Below are positions 1-8,285 of a DNA stretch of 64,000 nucleotides, in pieces. The notes under the pieces are model-generated. The model made no database searches and was not told the origin of the DNA. It saw only the letters and a list, made by a program, of their open reading frames with translations. The DNA is taken from NCBI GenBank assembly GCA_900546395.1, contig URDD01000001.1, forward strand, positions 1 through 64,000, read 5' to 3'. A program made the position numbers and the translations under genes. The first letter of the stretch is position 1; the number at the start of each line of letters is the position of its first letter. The stretch is from an uncultured Bacteroidales bacterium (lineage in GTDB: Bacteria > Bacteroidota > Bacteroidia > Bacteroidales > UBA932).

Positions 1-105
1 ATGTCTCTTGATTATGCGATGCGTCCTGACGTGGCTGGAAAAAACATTGTCCGAACAGTAAGTCAGATAATGACACTGTTAAGTCTTGGTATGCGTCTGA
101 ACTGA
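1..105 (+). CDS. Possible 3' end of a gene entering from the left (uncertain frame)
   Basis: The first plus-strand frame is open from the window edge to a TGA at 103-105 and would end in ...SLGMRLN. Nothing in these 34 residues identifies a family. Two other plus frames could also give gene ends (a TAA at 59-61, a TGA at 147-149), and one minus frame is open to the edge, so both frame and strand are uncertain. I favour this frame because its stop falls beside a hairpin and just before the convergent glycosyltransferase. Confidence 0.25.
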   Translation: MSLDYAMRPDVAGKNIVRTVSQIMTLLSLGMRLN

Positions 106-127
106 AAAAGGAGATACAGACGCATAC
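89..127. terminator. Inverted repeat, probable terminator between convergent genes
   Basis: GTATGCGTCTG at 89-99 is perfectly complementary to CAGACGCATAC at 117-127, giving an 11-bp stem with a 17-base loop. It lies just left of the stop codon of the minus-strand glycosyltransferase. There is no long T run on either side, so an intrinsic terminator is likely but not certain. Confidence 0.45.
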
Positions 128-137
128 TCTGAATATT

Positions 138-1112
138 TTACCGGATTGAATCTTTTATGTTGTAATTGTTCCTTTCGCTGTTGCTGCGAGATATAAGTTC
201 GCCGATGAATCCGGCAAGAAACAGCATTACTCCGATTATCAGTGCTACAAGAGCAAGATAGAACAAAGGCTGGTCCGTAACCGGTCTGAATTTCAGTCCG
301 TGAGCCTGATCTATCAGTTTTGATATAATCAGCCATACTGCGATTACTCCTCCGGTCAGGAATGTAAGGATTCCGGTAAATCCGAAAAAGTGCATAGGAT
401 TCTTGCCGAAAGTACATAGAAACCATATTGAGAGCAAGTCAAGGAATCCGTTGACAAAACGGTTCATTCCGAACTTGCTCTTTCCGTATTTTCGTTTTTG
501 ATGATGGACGGGCTTTTCAGTAATTTTCGTAAAACCTGCATTCTTTGCGAGGTATGGGATAAACCTGTGCATCTCCCCATAGACCTCTATGTTCTTCACG
601 ACTTCATTCTTATAGGCTTTAAGGCCACAGTTCATATCGTGAAGTTTTATTCCTGTAATCCTTCGAGCTGTGGCATTATATAGTTTTGAAGGCAGGTTTT
701 TGGTGACAGTATTGTCTTTGCGGTGTTTTTTCCATCCGGATACAATGTCATAACCTTCTTCGGTAACCATTCTGTAGAGCTCCGGGATTTCATCGGGAGA
801 ATCCTGAAGATCAGCATCCATAGTAATTACGACTCTCCCTTCAGCAGCCTTGAATCCACAATATAAAGCTGCTGATTTTCCATAATTCCTCCTGAAAGAA
901 ATTCCGCGGACTGAAGGATTGTTCTCTGACAGGGAAGTGATTATTTTCCAGGAATTGTCATGGCTGCCGTCATCAACCATTATTATTTCATAAGAGAAAG
1001 AATTGGCATCCATTACTTTTTCTATCCAGTTTATCAGTTCCGGGATAGATTCCTCCTCATTGAACAGTGAAATGACTACGGATATGTCTTTATTGAATTT
1101 TTCGTTGGCCAT
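138..1112 (-). CDS. Polyprenyl-phosphate glycosyltransferase (GT2, DPM1/GtrB-like)
   Basis: This 324-residue membrane glycosyltransferase resembles the dolichyl/undecaprenyl-phosphate sugar transferases that charge a lipid carrier with a sugar from a nucleotide donor. The GT-A core shows VDDGS at about 46-50 and the metal- and nucleotide-binding DADLQD at about 99-104. Two predicted membrane helices follow at about 241-266 and 283-306, the usual layout of GtrB-type enzymes. It lies 15 bp downstream of the DUF4199 gene on the same strand, so the two are probably co-transcribed. The family is clear; the donor sugar and acceptor pathway (lipid A, O-antigen or other surface glycan) cannot be read from the sequence. 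Confidence 0.9.
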   Translation of the reverse strand: MANEKFNKDISVVISLFNEEESIPELINWIEKVMDANSFSYEIIMVDDGSHDNSWKIITSLSENNPSVRGISFRRNYGKSAALYCGFKAAEGRVVITMDADLQDSPDEIPELYRMVTEEGYDIVSGWKKHRKDNTVTKNLPSKLYNATARRITGIKLHDMNCGLKAYKNEVVKNIEVYGEMHRFIPYLAKNAGFTKITEKPVHHQKRKYGKSKFGMNRFVNGFLDLLSIWFLCTFGKNPMHFFGFTGILTFLTGGVIAVWLIISKLIDQAHGLKFRPVTDQPLFYLALVALIIGVMLFLAGFIGELISRSNSERNNYNIKDSIR

Positions 1113-1127
1113 AAAAGAAAGTATTTC

Positions 1128-1697
1128 TTATTGCTCCTGATTGTCCTTGTTTTCTTCTCTGAATCCTGCAAAAGGGTCTTTGGGAGGGATAATCCTTGAA
1201 AGTATGGACGACAATAAAGTACCATACAGGAAACAATATATCATGTTTGAGAAAAATGCTGTCTGAGGAAAGTTGTCGCGCATCTTTTCCATCATAGCCG
1301 TCGAATTGCTGTCAAGCATTCCTGCAGAAGACTGGAGTACAGCATTGAATGTCTCATCGATTATATCAGGGAATATGAAAGTCACGTTAGCCAGATATGC
1401 TGCAGAGTATATAAGGGCAGAAAGCAGTGCAGTAGCCATCCCGAATTTGAATGTTTCCGCTCCTGTCACATTGTCGTACTCCTTGCACAGCCTTTTCATG
1501 AAGAACATCATCAGCCAGATGCCTCCTCCGAATTTTGCCGCCCACAGTACTGAAGACAGGGCAAGAGCCCAGAAGCCTGTTACAGACGAGCCCATTCCCT
1601 GTGTTATAAACATGAATGCCGTTGACATAAGGCCGAGAGCAGCTCCTGAAACTCCGGCTTTGTTCCATATTGCCTTTGTGCTTATTTCTTCTTTCAT
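1128..1697 (-). CDS. DUF4199 family membrane protein
   Basis: A 189-residue integral membrane protein with about four hydrophobic segments: two near the N-terminus, one around 80-105 and one near 155-175. The order and length match the Bacteroidota family DUF4199, which often precedes a GT2 glycosyltransferase as it does here. Its molecular function is unknown; the pairing suggests a role connected with lipid-linked sugar transfer, which is inference. The start at 1697 is the first ATG after a minus-strand promoter box (complement 1732-1739). Confidence 0.8.
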   Translation of the reverse strand: MKEEISTKAIWNKAGVSGAALGLMSTAFMFITQGMGSSVTGFWALALSSVLWAAKFGGGIWLMMFFMKRLCKEYDNVTGAETFKFGMATALLSALIYSAAYLANVTFIFPDIIDETFNAVLQSSAGMLDSNSTAMMEKMRDNFPQTAFFSNMIYCFLYGTLLSSILSRIIPPKDPFAGFREENKDNQEQ

Positions 1698-1731
1698 TTG
1701 CTGATTTTGATACTTGATAGATTGAATGGCA

Positions 1732-1739
1732 CAAAGATA
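1732..1739 (-). promoter_or_regulatory. Minus-7 promoter box for the DUF4199 gene
   Basis: The minus strand reads TATCTTTG here, matching the Bacteroidota consensus TAnnTTTG, about 35 bp before the DUF4199 start. No convincing minus-33 TTTG was found at the usual spacing. It is back to back with the thrS promoter. Confidence 0.6.
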
Positions 1740-1751
1740 GAAAATTTTTCG

Positions 1752-1759
1752 TACCTTTG
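1752..1759 (+). promoter_or_regulatory. Minus-7 promoter box for thrS
   Basis: TACCTTTG matches TAnnTTTG and is followed by C, as is common in Bacteroidota. It places transcription start near 1766, so the in-frame TTG at 1757 lies inside the promoter and cannot begin translation; the ATG at 1796 is the start. The leader would be about 30 nt. Confidence 0.65.
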
Positions 1760-1795
1760 CAGTCTTTGGATAATTATGATATCAGTAATAAAGTT

Positions 1796-3757
1796 ATGAG
1801 CATAAACATTACATTTCCTGACGGGAGCGTCAAGTCTTTTGAAAAAGGTGTGACTGGCTACGAAGTGGCACAGAGCATAAGTCCAAGGCTGGCTTCAGAT
1901 GTGCTGGCCGCAACAGTTACGTCGAGTGGCGATACCACTGGAAAAGGTACTATATATGATCTTGAACGTCCGATAAATGAGGATGTCACCATAAAATTCC
2001 ATAAATGGGAAGACGAAGAGGCTAAGCATGTCTTCTGGCATTCTTCATCCCATCTTCTGGCTCAGGCTCTCGAGGCTTTGTATCCGGGGGTCAAGTTTGG
2101 AATCGGCCCCGCTATTGAAAACGGTTTCTATTATGATGTGGATTTCGGCGGAAAGCAGATTTCAGAGGCTGACCTCAAGGCTGTGGAAGACAAGATGATG
2201 GAGTTTGCCCGTAGCAAAGAGCAGTTCGTCAGGAGAGAGGTTTCTAAAGAAGAGGCGTTGAAAACCTTTACTGAAAAAGGAGACGAATACAAGTGCGAAC
2301 TTATCGGAGAACTGGAAGACGGAACTATTTCATTTTATACAAACGGTTCTTTCACAGACCTTTGTCGCGGACCTCACTTGAGAGATACTTCTGTAATTAA
2401 GGCTGTAAAGCTCACTTCGATTGCCGGAGCATATTGGAGAGGCGACGAGAAACGCAATATGCTTACACGTATCTATGGAATTTCTTTCCCTAAGAAATCA
2501 ATGCTGGATGAGTACCTGGCAATGCTTGAAGAGGCGAAGAAGAGGGATCATAGAAAACTCGGTAAGGAGATGGAGCTCTTTACTTTCACATCAAGGGTGG
2601 GTCAAGGTCTTCCTTTGTGGCTTCCAAAAGGTGCTGAACTCAGGGAGAGACTTGAGAACTTCCTTAAGAAAATCCAGAAGTCATATGGATATCTGCCTGT
2701 TATAACTCCGCATATCGGAAACAAGGATCTTTATGTGACTTCAGGTCACTATGCAAAATACGGAAAGGATTCTTTCCAGCCTATACATACACCACAGGAA
2801 GGAGAGGAATATCTGCTCAAGCCGATGAACTGTCCTCATCACTGTGAAATCTACCGTTCGAAACCAAGGTCCTACAAGGATCTTCCTCTCAGATTTGCAG
2901 AGTTCGGTACTGTCTATCGTTACGAGCAGAGTGGAGAGCTTCACGGACTTACAAGGGTACGTAGTTTTACTCAGGACGATGCACATCTTTTCTGCCGTCC
3001 TGATCAGTTGAAAGAGGAGTTCTGTAAGGTAATCGATATTATCCTCTATGTATTCAAAACATTGAATTTCAATGAGTATATTGCTCAGGTATCTTTGCGT
3101 GACCCTGATAATAAGGAAAAATATATAGGAACGGACGAGAATTGGGCCAAGGCAGAGCAGGCAATTATTGACGCTGCTGCAGAAAAAGGTCTGAAAACGA
3201 CGGTTGAGACAGGTGAGGCTGCATTCTACGGTCCTAAACTGGACTTTATGGTAAAGGATGCCATCGGTAGAAAGTGGCAGCTTGGAACCATACAGGTGGA
3301 TTATAACCTTCCTGAACGCTTCGAACTTGAATATACAGGAAGCGACGGAAAAAAACATCGTCCGATTATGATTCACAGGGCTCCTTTCGGGTCTCTTGAA
3401 AGATTCGTGGCAGTTCTTCTCGAGCATACTGGAGGAAAACTTCCTCTCTGGCTTACTCCAGATCAGGTCAATATCCTGCCTGTTAGCGAAAAATATTCGG
3501 AATATGCAAAAAAAGTTTGTGATTTGATGAATAATTCCGATATTCGCGCCGCTATTGATGACAGGAATGAAACCATAGGTAAAAGAATACGTGAGAGCGA
3601 GTTAAAGAGAATACCGTTCCTTGTTATCGTAGGAGAAAAAGAGTTTGAAAACAATACCGTATCTGTAAGAAGACAGGGCGGAATAGATGAGGGTACTATG
3701 ACTGTTGAGGATTTCATCGCTCTTGTAAGCGGCGAGGTCAAGGCTCAGTTGTCGTAA
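1796..3757 (+). CDS. thrS: Threonyl-tRNA synthetase
   Basis: This class II synthetase charges tRNA-Thr. The 653-residue product has an N-terminal TGS domain (about 1-60), an editing domain with the HSSSH motif and the TDLCRGPH segment, a catalytic core containing the zinc-ligand Cys of NCPHHCEIY, motif 3 near [13 protein letters not shown], and a C-terminal anticodon-binding domain. The length is normal. I place the start at the ATG at 1796 ([10 protein letters not shown]), not at the in-frame TTG 39 bp upstream, because a promoter box covers that TTG. It heads the translation block thrS-infC-rpmI-rplT found across bacteria. Confidence 0.97.
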   Translation: MSINITFPDGSVKSFEKGVTGYEVAQSISPRLASDVLAATVTSSGDTTGKGTIYDLERPINEDVTIKFHKWEDEEAKHVFWHSSSHLLAQALEALYPGVKFGIGPAIENGFYYDVDFGGKQISEADLKAVEDKMMEFARSKEQFVRREVSKEEALKTFTEKGDEYKCELIGELEDGTISFYTNGSFTDLCRGPHLRDTSVIKAVKLTSIAGAYWRGDEKRNMLTRIYGISFPKKSMLDEYLAMLEEAKKRDHRKLGKEMELFTFTSRVGQGLPLWLPKGAELRERLENFLKKIQKSYGYLPVITPHIGNKDLYVTSGHYAKYGKDSFQPIHTPQEGEEYLLKPMNCPHHCEIYRSKPRSYKDLPLRFAEFGTVYRYEQSGELHGLTRVRSFTQDDAHLFCRPDQLKEEFCKVIDIILYVFKTLNFNEYIAQVSLRDPDNKEKYIGTDENWAKAEQAIIDAAAEKGLKTTVETGEAAFYGPKLDFMVKDAIGRKWQLGTIQVDYNLPERFELEYTGSDGKKHRPIMIHRAPFGSLERFVAVLLEHTGGKLPLWLTPDQVNILPVSEKYSEYAKKVCDLMNNSDIRAAIDDRNETIGKRIRESELKRIPFLVIVGEKEFENNTVSVRRQGGIDEGTMTVEDFIALVSGEVKAQLS

Positions 3758-3790
3758 CCCCCGTAAAAGCATTTATATTAATTTAATTTT

Positions 3791-3796
3791 AGGAGG
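3791..3796 (+). promoter_or_regulatory. Strong Shine-Dalgarno site for infC
   Basis: AGGAGG lies 8 bases before the ATC start of infC. Strong SD sequences are uncommon in Bacteroidota, and this one decides the start codon: no ATG, GTG or TTG lies in frame between the stop at 3790-3792 and the conserved IF3 N-terminal region. Confidence 0.8.
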
Positions 3797-3804
3797 ATAG
3801 TTTT

Positions 3805-4419
3805 ATCGCAGCACCATTCAAACCATCTGCACCTCGCTTTAGCGGCCCAAGACCGAACAACGGTGCAGGACGTCCGGACAGCAGGTTTCAGAAACCTAAA
3901 AAGGACGAAGACGGATTAAGAATTAATGAGGAAATCACAGCCTCAAGAGTTCGCCTTGTAGGAGACAATATCCAGGAGCAGGGCGTATACTCTTACACTG
4001 AAGCTATGAAAATGGCTGATGAACAGGGACTTGATCTGGTAGAGATAAGCGCGAAGGCAGACCCTCCTGTATGCAAGATCATTGACTATCAGAAGTTCCT
4101 TTACCAGCAGAAGAAGAAGGCTAAGGAGATGAAGCAGAATTCCCAGAAGATTGTCATAAAGGAGATTCGCTTCGGTCCTAATACTGATGAGCATGATTTT
4201 CAGTTCAAACTCAAGCATGCCTCGGAATTCCTTCAGGAAGGCTCAAAGGTGAAGGCGTCGGTTTTTTTCAAAGGACGTTCCATCATCTATGCTGACCAGG
4301 GAGAAAAGCTTCTTTTGCGTTTTGCCGTTGAACTTGAAGAGTATGGACGGGCAGAGCAGATGCCGAAACTTGAAGGCAAGAGGATGATAATGATGATTGC
4401 CCCGGTTAAGAAAAAGTAG
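3805..4419 (+). CDS. infC: Translation initiation factor IF-3, ATC start
   Basis: IF-3 binds the 30S subunit and proofreads start codon and initiator tRNA. From ATC at 3805 the product is 204 residues: a basic, Pro/Gly/Arg-rich extension of about 40 residues, then the IF3 N-domain ([17 protein letters not shown]), the helical linker ([14 protein letters not shown]) and the C-domain ([17 protein letters not shown]). The first in-frame ATG, at 4006, would remove most of the N-domain. The unusual start codon matches the enteric infC, where AUU lets IF-3 repress its own translation; the same control is inferred here. thrS lies 47 bp upstream and rpmI 50 bp downstream. Confidence 0.93.
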   Translation: MAAPFKPSAPRFSGPRPNNGAGRPDSRFQKPKKDEDGLRINEEITASRVRLVGDNIQEQGVYSYTEAMKMADEQGLDLVEISAKADPPVCKIIDYQKFLYQQKKKAKEMKQNSQKIVIKEIRFGPNTDEHDFQFKLKHASEFLQEGSKVKASVFFKGRSIIYADQGEKLLLRFAVELEEYGRAEQMPKLEGKRMIMMIAPVKKK

Positions 4420-4469
4420 TCCAAGTGATTTGGATGACAAATATTTATTAACAGTTAAAAAATTTAACT

Positions 4470-4664
4470 ATGCCAAAGATGAAAACCAACTCCGGTTCAA
4501 AAAAGCGTTTTACGCTTACCGGAACGGGAAAAGTGAAGAGAAAACATGCTTATAAAAGCCACATTCTCACCAAAAAGACCAAAAAGCAGAAGAGAAATTT
4601 GACTCATTTCGGCCTGATTCACAAGTCAGACGAGAACAGAGTTAAAGCTTTGTTGGGTATTTAA
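4470..4664 (+). CDS. rpmI: Ribosomal protein L35
   Basis: A 64-residue, highly basic protein of the 50S subunit, starting [20 protein letters not shown] as L35 proteins do. It lies between infC and rplT in the conserved order. In many bacteria this operon is repressed by L20 binding an mRNA structure; I could not identify that structure here. Confidence 0.97.
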   Translation: MPKMKTNSGSKKRFTLTGTGKVKRKHAYKSHILTKKTKKQKRNLTHFGLIHKSDENRVKALLGI

Positions 4665-4749
4665 TCTTTCTTAAACACATTAAGTTAAACTTGGAATGCA
4701 GTTGAAAAGCTCCTTAGACAGGACACTGTATCCATAAAACAGTTAAATT

Positions 4750-5094
4750 ATGCCAAGATCGGTAAACGCAGTAGCCTCAAGGGCTCGCCGCAAAAAGATT
4801 CTTAAGAGAACCCGCGGTAATTTTCTTTCAAGAAAGAATGTCTGGACAGTAGCAAAGAACACCTACGAGAAAGGTCTTACTTATGCTTATCGTGACCGTA
4901 AAGCTAAGAAGCGCACTTTCCGTGCTCTTTGGATCCAGAGAATTAACGCTGCAGCACGTCAGTACGGTATGACTTATTCTCAGTTTATGGGAAGAATCTC
5001 AAAGCAGAACATCGGACTGAACCGCAAAGTGCTTGCAGACCTTGCCATGAATAATCCTCAGGCATTTGAGGCAATTATAAACTCTGTAAAATAA
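4750..5094 (+). CDS. rplT: Ribosomal protein L20
   Basis: A 114-residue basic 50S protein needed early in large-subunit assembly. It starts [19 protein letters not shown] and carries the [22 protein letters not shown] core. Length and sequence are typical. The 85 bp between rpmI and rplT are longer than other gaps in this operon and could hold an L20-binding element, but none was recognised. Confidence 0.97.
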   Translation: MPRSVNAVASRARRKKILKRTRGNFLSRKNVWTVAKNTYEKGLTYAYRDRKAKKRTFRALWIQRINAAARQYGMTYSQFMGRISKQNIGLNRKVLADLAMNNPQAFEAIINSVK

Positions 5095-5103
5095 TCATTG
5101 CAA

Positions 5104-6456
5104 ATGATGAGCTGGAAGGAATTATATCACAATAAGTGGGTCAGGTTCGGTTTCTGGGCCTTGCTATATCTGTTGTGGGTGATCTGGCTCGGAAATTATT
5201 GGTGGCTTCTGGGCCTTGGTGTTATTTTCGATCACCACATAACCAGAAAGGTTAAATGGGTGTTTTGGAAAAAATATTACAAGGAAGGAGAAAAACACAA
5301 TGTCATTCTTGACTGGATTGATGCCATTGTCTTTGCTGTCATTGTGGTTACATTCATCAATATGTTCTTTTTCCAGGCATTCAAAATTCCTTCTTCATCA
5401 ATGGAAAGTTCGCTGTTGACCGGCGATCACCTTTTTGTCAGCAAACTGTCATACGGACCTCGGGTTCCTCAGACTCCGCTGACTGTACCGTTCACTCATA
5501 ATGTTCTCCCTGGAGGCGGTGAGTCATATTCAACACTCATCCAGAACAAGTACAGGAGGCTTGCAGGATTCGGTAAAGTAGAAAGAGGTGATTATGTGGT
5601 TTTCGGATTTCCCAATGGAGATTCAGTTCTTGCAAAGGCTCCGGCAGAAGATTATTATATGCTATGCCGTGCAGTCGGACGAGATGTCGCCATATCGGAA
5701 TTTGGACCTGTCAAAGTTCGTCCGATGGATAAGAAAGACCACTATGTAAAGCGTTGTGTTGCTGTAGCGGGAGATACTCTTCAGGTTATGGACGGGTATG
5801 TCTATGTGAATTCTGAGAAACAGGATACTTACCCTGGGATACAGAATACATATACAGTAGTGACAAACGGGCAGAGGATTAATCCTATAAACATTGACAG
5901 ACTTGGACTCAACGAAGCAGAGCTTTGGTATAATGCGCAGATTCCGGGATATCCTGAGATGCCATTGACAGAGGCTATGGTCAAGGAGTTGTCCGGCTAC
6001 TCAAATATAGTTAGTATTAAGAGGAACGTTGATGTGTTTCCTCCGGATTATCCTGAGTCATATATGTCGATTTTCCCGTTTGCGGAGCAGTTCAGATGGA
6101 CCCGTGACAACTATGGACCTGTATGGATTCCTTCCAAAGGTTCAAGCGTATCACTTTCTCTGGACAATCTGCCTCTTTACAGCAGGATTATAACTGCTTA
6201 TGAAGGAAATTCCCTTGATGTAACATCAGACGGTAAGATCCTGATTAACGGAAAGGAGACAACAGAGTACACTTTCATGCAAGATTATTATTTTATGATG
6301 GGAGACAACAGGCACAATTCCCTGGATTCAAGATACTGGGGTTTTGTACCAGAGGATCATATCGTCGGGAAACCGGCTCTGATTTGGTTCTCTTCAGACC
6401 GTAACAAGTCGTTTCCCAATAATATACGGTGGCGCAGGTTTTTCAAGTTTGTATAG
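5104..6456 (+). CDS. lepB: Signal peptidase I
   Basis: This inner-membrane serine protease cleaves Sec and Tat signal peptides. Two N-terminal membrane segments (about 15-42 and 72-90) precede the catalytic Ser99 in PSSSM; the general-base Lys216 lies in YVKRCVAVAGD; the GDN box sits near the C-terminus (MMGDNRHNSLDSRYWG). At 450 residues it is far longer than typical Gram-positive enzymes because of insertions between the Ser, Lys and GDN boxes, as is usual in Bacteroidota. I chose ATG 5104 over the TTG at 5098; ATG 5107 is equally possible. It follows rplT by 9 bp. Confidence 0.93.
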   Translation: MMSWKELYHNKWVRFGFWALLYLLWVIWLGNYWWLLGLGVIFDHHITRKVKWVFWKKYYKEGEKHNVILDWIDAIVFAVIVVTFINMFFFQAFKIPSSSMESSLLTGDHLFVSKLSYGPRVPQTPLTVPFTHNVLPGGGESYSTLIQNKYRRLAGFGKVERGDYVVFGFPNGDSVLAKAPAEDYYMLCRAVGRDVAISEFGPVKVRPMDKKDHYVKRCVAVAGDTLQVMDGYVYVNSEKQDTYPGIQNTYTVVTNGQRINPINIDRLGLNEAELWYNAQIPGYPEMPLTEAMVKELSGYSNIVSIKRNVDVFPPDYPESYMSIFPFAEQFRWTRDNYGPVWIPSKGSSVSLSLDNLPLYSRIITAYEGNSLDVTSDGKILINGKETTEYTFMQDYYFMMGDNRHNSLDSRYWGFVPEDHIVGKPALIWFSSDRNKSFPNNIRWRRFFKFV

Positions 6457-6462
6457 AAATAC

Positions 6463-6493
6463 TTGTTTTTCAGGAATTTTTATGCGATATTTG
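6463..6493 (+). promoter_or_regulatory. Possible promoter for rpmB-rpmG
   Basis: TTG at 6463-6465 is followed after 20 bp by GATATTTG (6486-6493), which differs from TAnnTTTG at the first base. The position, 40 bp before rpmB and just after the lepB stop, suits a separate promoter for the short ribosomal operon. Confidence 0.35.
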
Positions 6494-6532
6494 CAGCCCC
6501 AAATTGTGAAATAATTAAAAAAGTTATATACA

Positions 6533-6775
6533 ATGGCAAAGGTTTGTCAAGTTACAGGAAGAAAGAGAATGGTAGGAAACAATGTTTCCCATTCCAAAAG
6601 ACGCACTAAGCGTATTTTCGCCCTGAACCTCAAGACCAAGAAGTTCTGGTCAGAGGCAGAGCAGAGATTCGTTACATTGAAGGTATCTTGCAAAGGCATG
6701 AGGACAATCGAGAAGAATGGCCTTGATGCTACTATCAAAGATGCTCAGAATAAAGGATTTATTAACCTTGTTTAA
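6533..6775 (+). CDS. rpmB: Ribosomal protein L28
   Basis: An 80-residue basic 50S protein beginning [20 protein letters not shown], with the [13 protein letters not shown] core typical of L28. The Cys-containing N-terminus is the common Bacteroidota form. It starts the rpmB-rpmG-DUF4295 trio, with 11 bp before rpmG. Confidence 0.97.
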   Translation: MAKVCQVTGRKRMVGNNVSHSKRRTKRIFALNLKTKKFWSEAEQRFVTLKVSCKGMRTIEKNGLDATIKDAQNKGFINLV

Positions 6776-6786
6776 TTTCGTTCGAT

Positions 6787-6975
6787 ATGGCAAAGAAAGC
6801 TAAAGGCAACAGGGTGCAGGTAATTTTGGAGTGCACTGAGCAGAGAGAAAGCGGTGTACCGGGTATCTCAAGATACATCACTACTAAGAATAAGAAGAAT
6901 ACAACTCAGCGTCTGGAGCGTATGAAATATAATCCTTACCTGAAGAAAGTAACTCTTCACCGTGAAATCAAATAA
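6787..6975 (+). CDS. rpmG: Ribosomal protein L33
   Basis: A 62-residue 50S protein ([19 protein letters not shown]...). Only one Cys, C16, is visible; the other three ligands of the zinc-ribbon form of L33 are missing, so this is a zinc-independent type. It lies between L28 and the DUF4295 protein. Confidence 0.96.
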   Translation: MAKKAKGNRVQVILECTEQRESGVPGISRYITTKNKKNTTQRLERMKYNPYLKKVTLHREIK

Positions 6976-6994
6976 ATTTGGAGGATTGTAGTTT

Positions 6995-7150
6995 ATGGCA
7001 AAGAAAGCAGTCGCAACCTTCAGTGCCAAGTCTGGCGCTAAGAGTATGGTAAAATGCATCCGTATGGACAAGTCTCCTAAGACAGGTGCATATATGTTCA
7101 AAGAGGAACTGGTAGAGGCAGAAAAAGTGAAGGAATTCTTCGCAAAATAA
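6995..7150 (+). CDS. DUF4295 family small ribosome-linked protein
   Basis: A 51-residue basic protein (MAKKAVATFSAKSGAKSMVK at its N-terminus, KEFFAK at its end). It matches DUF4295, a Bacteroidota family almost always encoded directly after rpmG. It is below the usual ORF length cut-off. A GGAGG lies 10 bases before the ATG. The position and basic character suggest a ribosome-associated protein; the function is not established. In relatives ftsY normally follows; here a terminator follows and ftsY lies 8.2 kb away. Confidence 0.93.
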   Translation: MAKKAVATFSAKSGAKSMVKCIRMDKSPKTGAYMFKEELVEAEKVKEFFAK

Positions 7151-7173
7151 TCTGCTTCAGTTAAAATATCAGC

Positions 7174-7220
7174 ACGACGGCGATGGTAATACAATACCAT
7201 CGCCGTCGTTGTTTATTTTT
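7174..7220 (+). terminator. Strong intrinsic terminator after the DUF4295 gene
   Basis: A perfect 15-bp stem (7174-7188 with 7195-7209) encloses a 6-base loop and is followed by a T-rich stretch. It ends the ribosomal-protein transcription unit. Confidence 0.9.
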
Positions 7221-7270
7221 GCTATCTGTGTTTTTTTTATGAAAATCTTTTAATTCAAAAATGAACTATT

Positions 7271-7278
7271 TAAATTTG
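7271..7278 (+). promoter_or_regulatory. Minus-7 promoter box for the lipoprotein gene
   Basis: TAAATTTG fits TAnnTTTG and lies 71 bp before the ATG at 7350. No clear minus-33 element is seen at the expected distance. Confidence 0.45.
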
Positions 7279-7349
7279 TTAGCAGTCAGCCTTAATCCCC
7301 GTGGGCTGTACGAGGTTTATTAATTCTATTTTAATTTAAAACTTGTAAA

Positions 7350-8168
7350 ATGAACGTAACAGATTTATTGAAAATGAATGCTGCTGTCACAGCTTCAGCT
7401 ATGATGATTGCTTTGGCCGTCTCTTGTGAGAAGAGTGAAAATTCAGCGCAGAACAACGATGATGATATTACGCCTCCAGTTGAAATGGATGCTAATATTC
7501 CTGCTGCCGAGGAAATTATTGGCGTTTGGGGTGCTATTGCAGACCGGCTTGACTTGAATACTGGAAATAGTATGTTGTATCAGATGACTGCGGATGGAAT
7601 GGATTATGCTACTGATTCTGAAGGGAATTATATAGTTATCACGATTGATGAGTATGTGGAAAAATGGTGCAAAGACTACAACTCTGATCCGTCTAACAAG
7701 GACTTTACAGCTAAACCGGAAGACGTTGTTTTTTCTGAGTATATAGAGGAGGACGGCTCCATCAGTTTTGCTACATTTGATATTACAAATGAAAGTATTG
7801 CCTTTAACCAGGGGATTAAGGGGGCATATAACCTTGATGTTCTTCAGGTAGATGGTACATATACTTATGATCAGGAACACGGAAAAATGAGAGTGCATAA
7901 TCTTGCTATTGAAGAGTATCCGGAGGATATTGATATATATGTGAGGAAGGATGAGGAAGGAAATATGATTTTTACATATTCAGGTATGTACCTGTATTCA
8001 TTGAGGACGTATGATGGGACTGTGGAATATACGGCATTTACTCCTGTAAGTTATATATGCAGGAAAGGTGAAATTCCAGCTCCTTCAGAATCATCTGAAA
8101 ACGTGAAATGCAAATTAAGGACAGGGACTTTGGCTTCTCCAGTTTATAAGGAATTATTCAAGCACTAG
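7350..8168 (+). CDS. Predicted lipoprotein, function unknown
   Basis: A 272-residue protein with a hydrophobic signal segment (about 10-25) ending in the lipobox LAVSC, so Cys26 should be lipidated. The following Glu-Lys-Ser and acidic stretch are common in Bacteroidota outer-membrane or surface lipoproteins. The mature part starts IIGVWGAIAD and consists of alternating strands, which loosely recalls small lipocalin-like beta proteins; no family is claimed. It is a single-gene unit between two terminators, inside the block separating DUF4295 from ftsY. An 11-bp inverted repeat (TTAATCCCCGT / ACGGGGATTAA) flanks it. Confidence 0.75.
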   Translation: MNVTDLLKMNAAVTASAMMIALAVSCEKSENSAQNNDDDITPPVEMDANIPAAEEIIGVWGAIADRLDLNTGNSMLYQMTADGMDYATDSEGNYIVITIDEYVEKWCKDYNSDPSNKDFTAKPEDVVFSEYIEEDGSISFATFDITNESIAFNQGIKGAYNLDVLQVDGTYTYDQEHGKMRVHNLAIEEYPEDIDIYVRKDEEGNMIFTYSGMYLYSLRTYDGTVEYTAFTPVSYICRKGEIPAPSESSENVKCKLRTGTLASPVYKELFKH

Positions 8169-8215
8169 CCGCCATATTGCCATTGGCTGTAATTTAATAA
8201 TAAACGGGGATTAAC

Positions 8216-8255
8216 AAGGAATTGCCCTTTATGCTTTGGAGCGGGGCGATTCCTT
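8216..8255. terminator. Hairpin between convergent genes, likely bidirectional terminator
   Basis: AAGGAATTGCCC (8216-8227) pairs with GGGCGATTCCTT (8244-8255), 12 bp with one G-T wobble. It sits between the lipoprotein gene and the convergent Omp85-like gene. AT-rich sequence follows on both sides. Confidence 0.65.
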
Positions 8256-8285
8256 CAATTATTAAACTTCTTGTGTTAATTGTCA

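Noticed and set aside
102..149. Plus-strand frame ending TGA at 147-149 as the left-edge gene
   Set aside because: It is interrupted by a stop at 27-29 and would run through the hairpin and into the glycosyltransferase 3' end; it remains possible only if there is a frameshift.
1757..1795. TTG-initiated extension of thrS
   Set aside because: The minus-7 promoter box covers this codon and the extra residues do not resemble ThrRS N-termini.
2741..3427. 228-residue minus-strand frame within thrS
   Set aside because: Antisense to conserved synthetase codons, with no start signal or recognisable motif.
4006..4419. infC starting at the first ATG (137 residues)
   Set aside because: This would remove the conserved IF3 N-domain, which is coded in frame from 3805.
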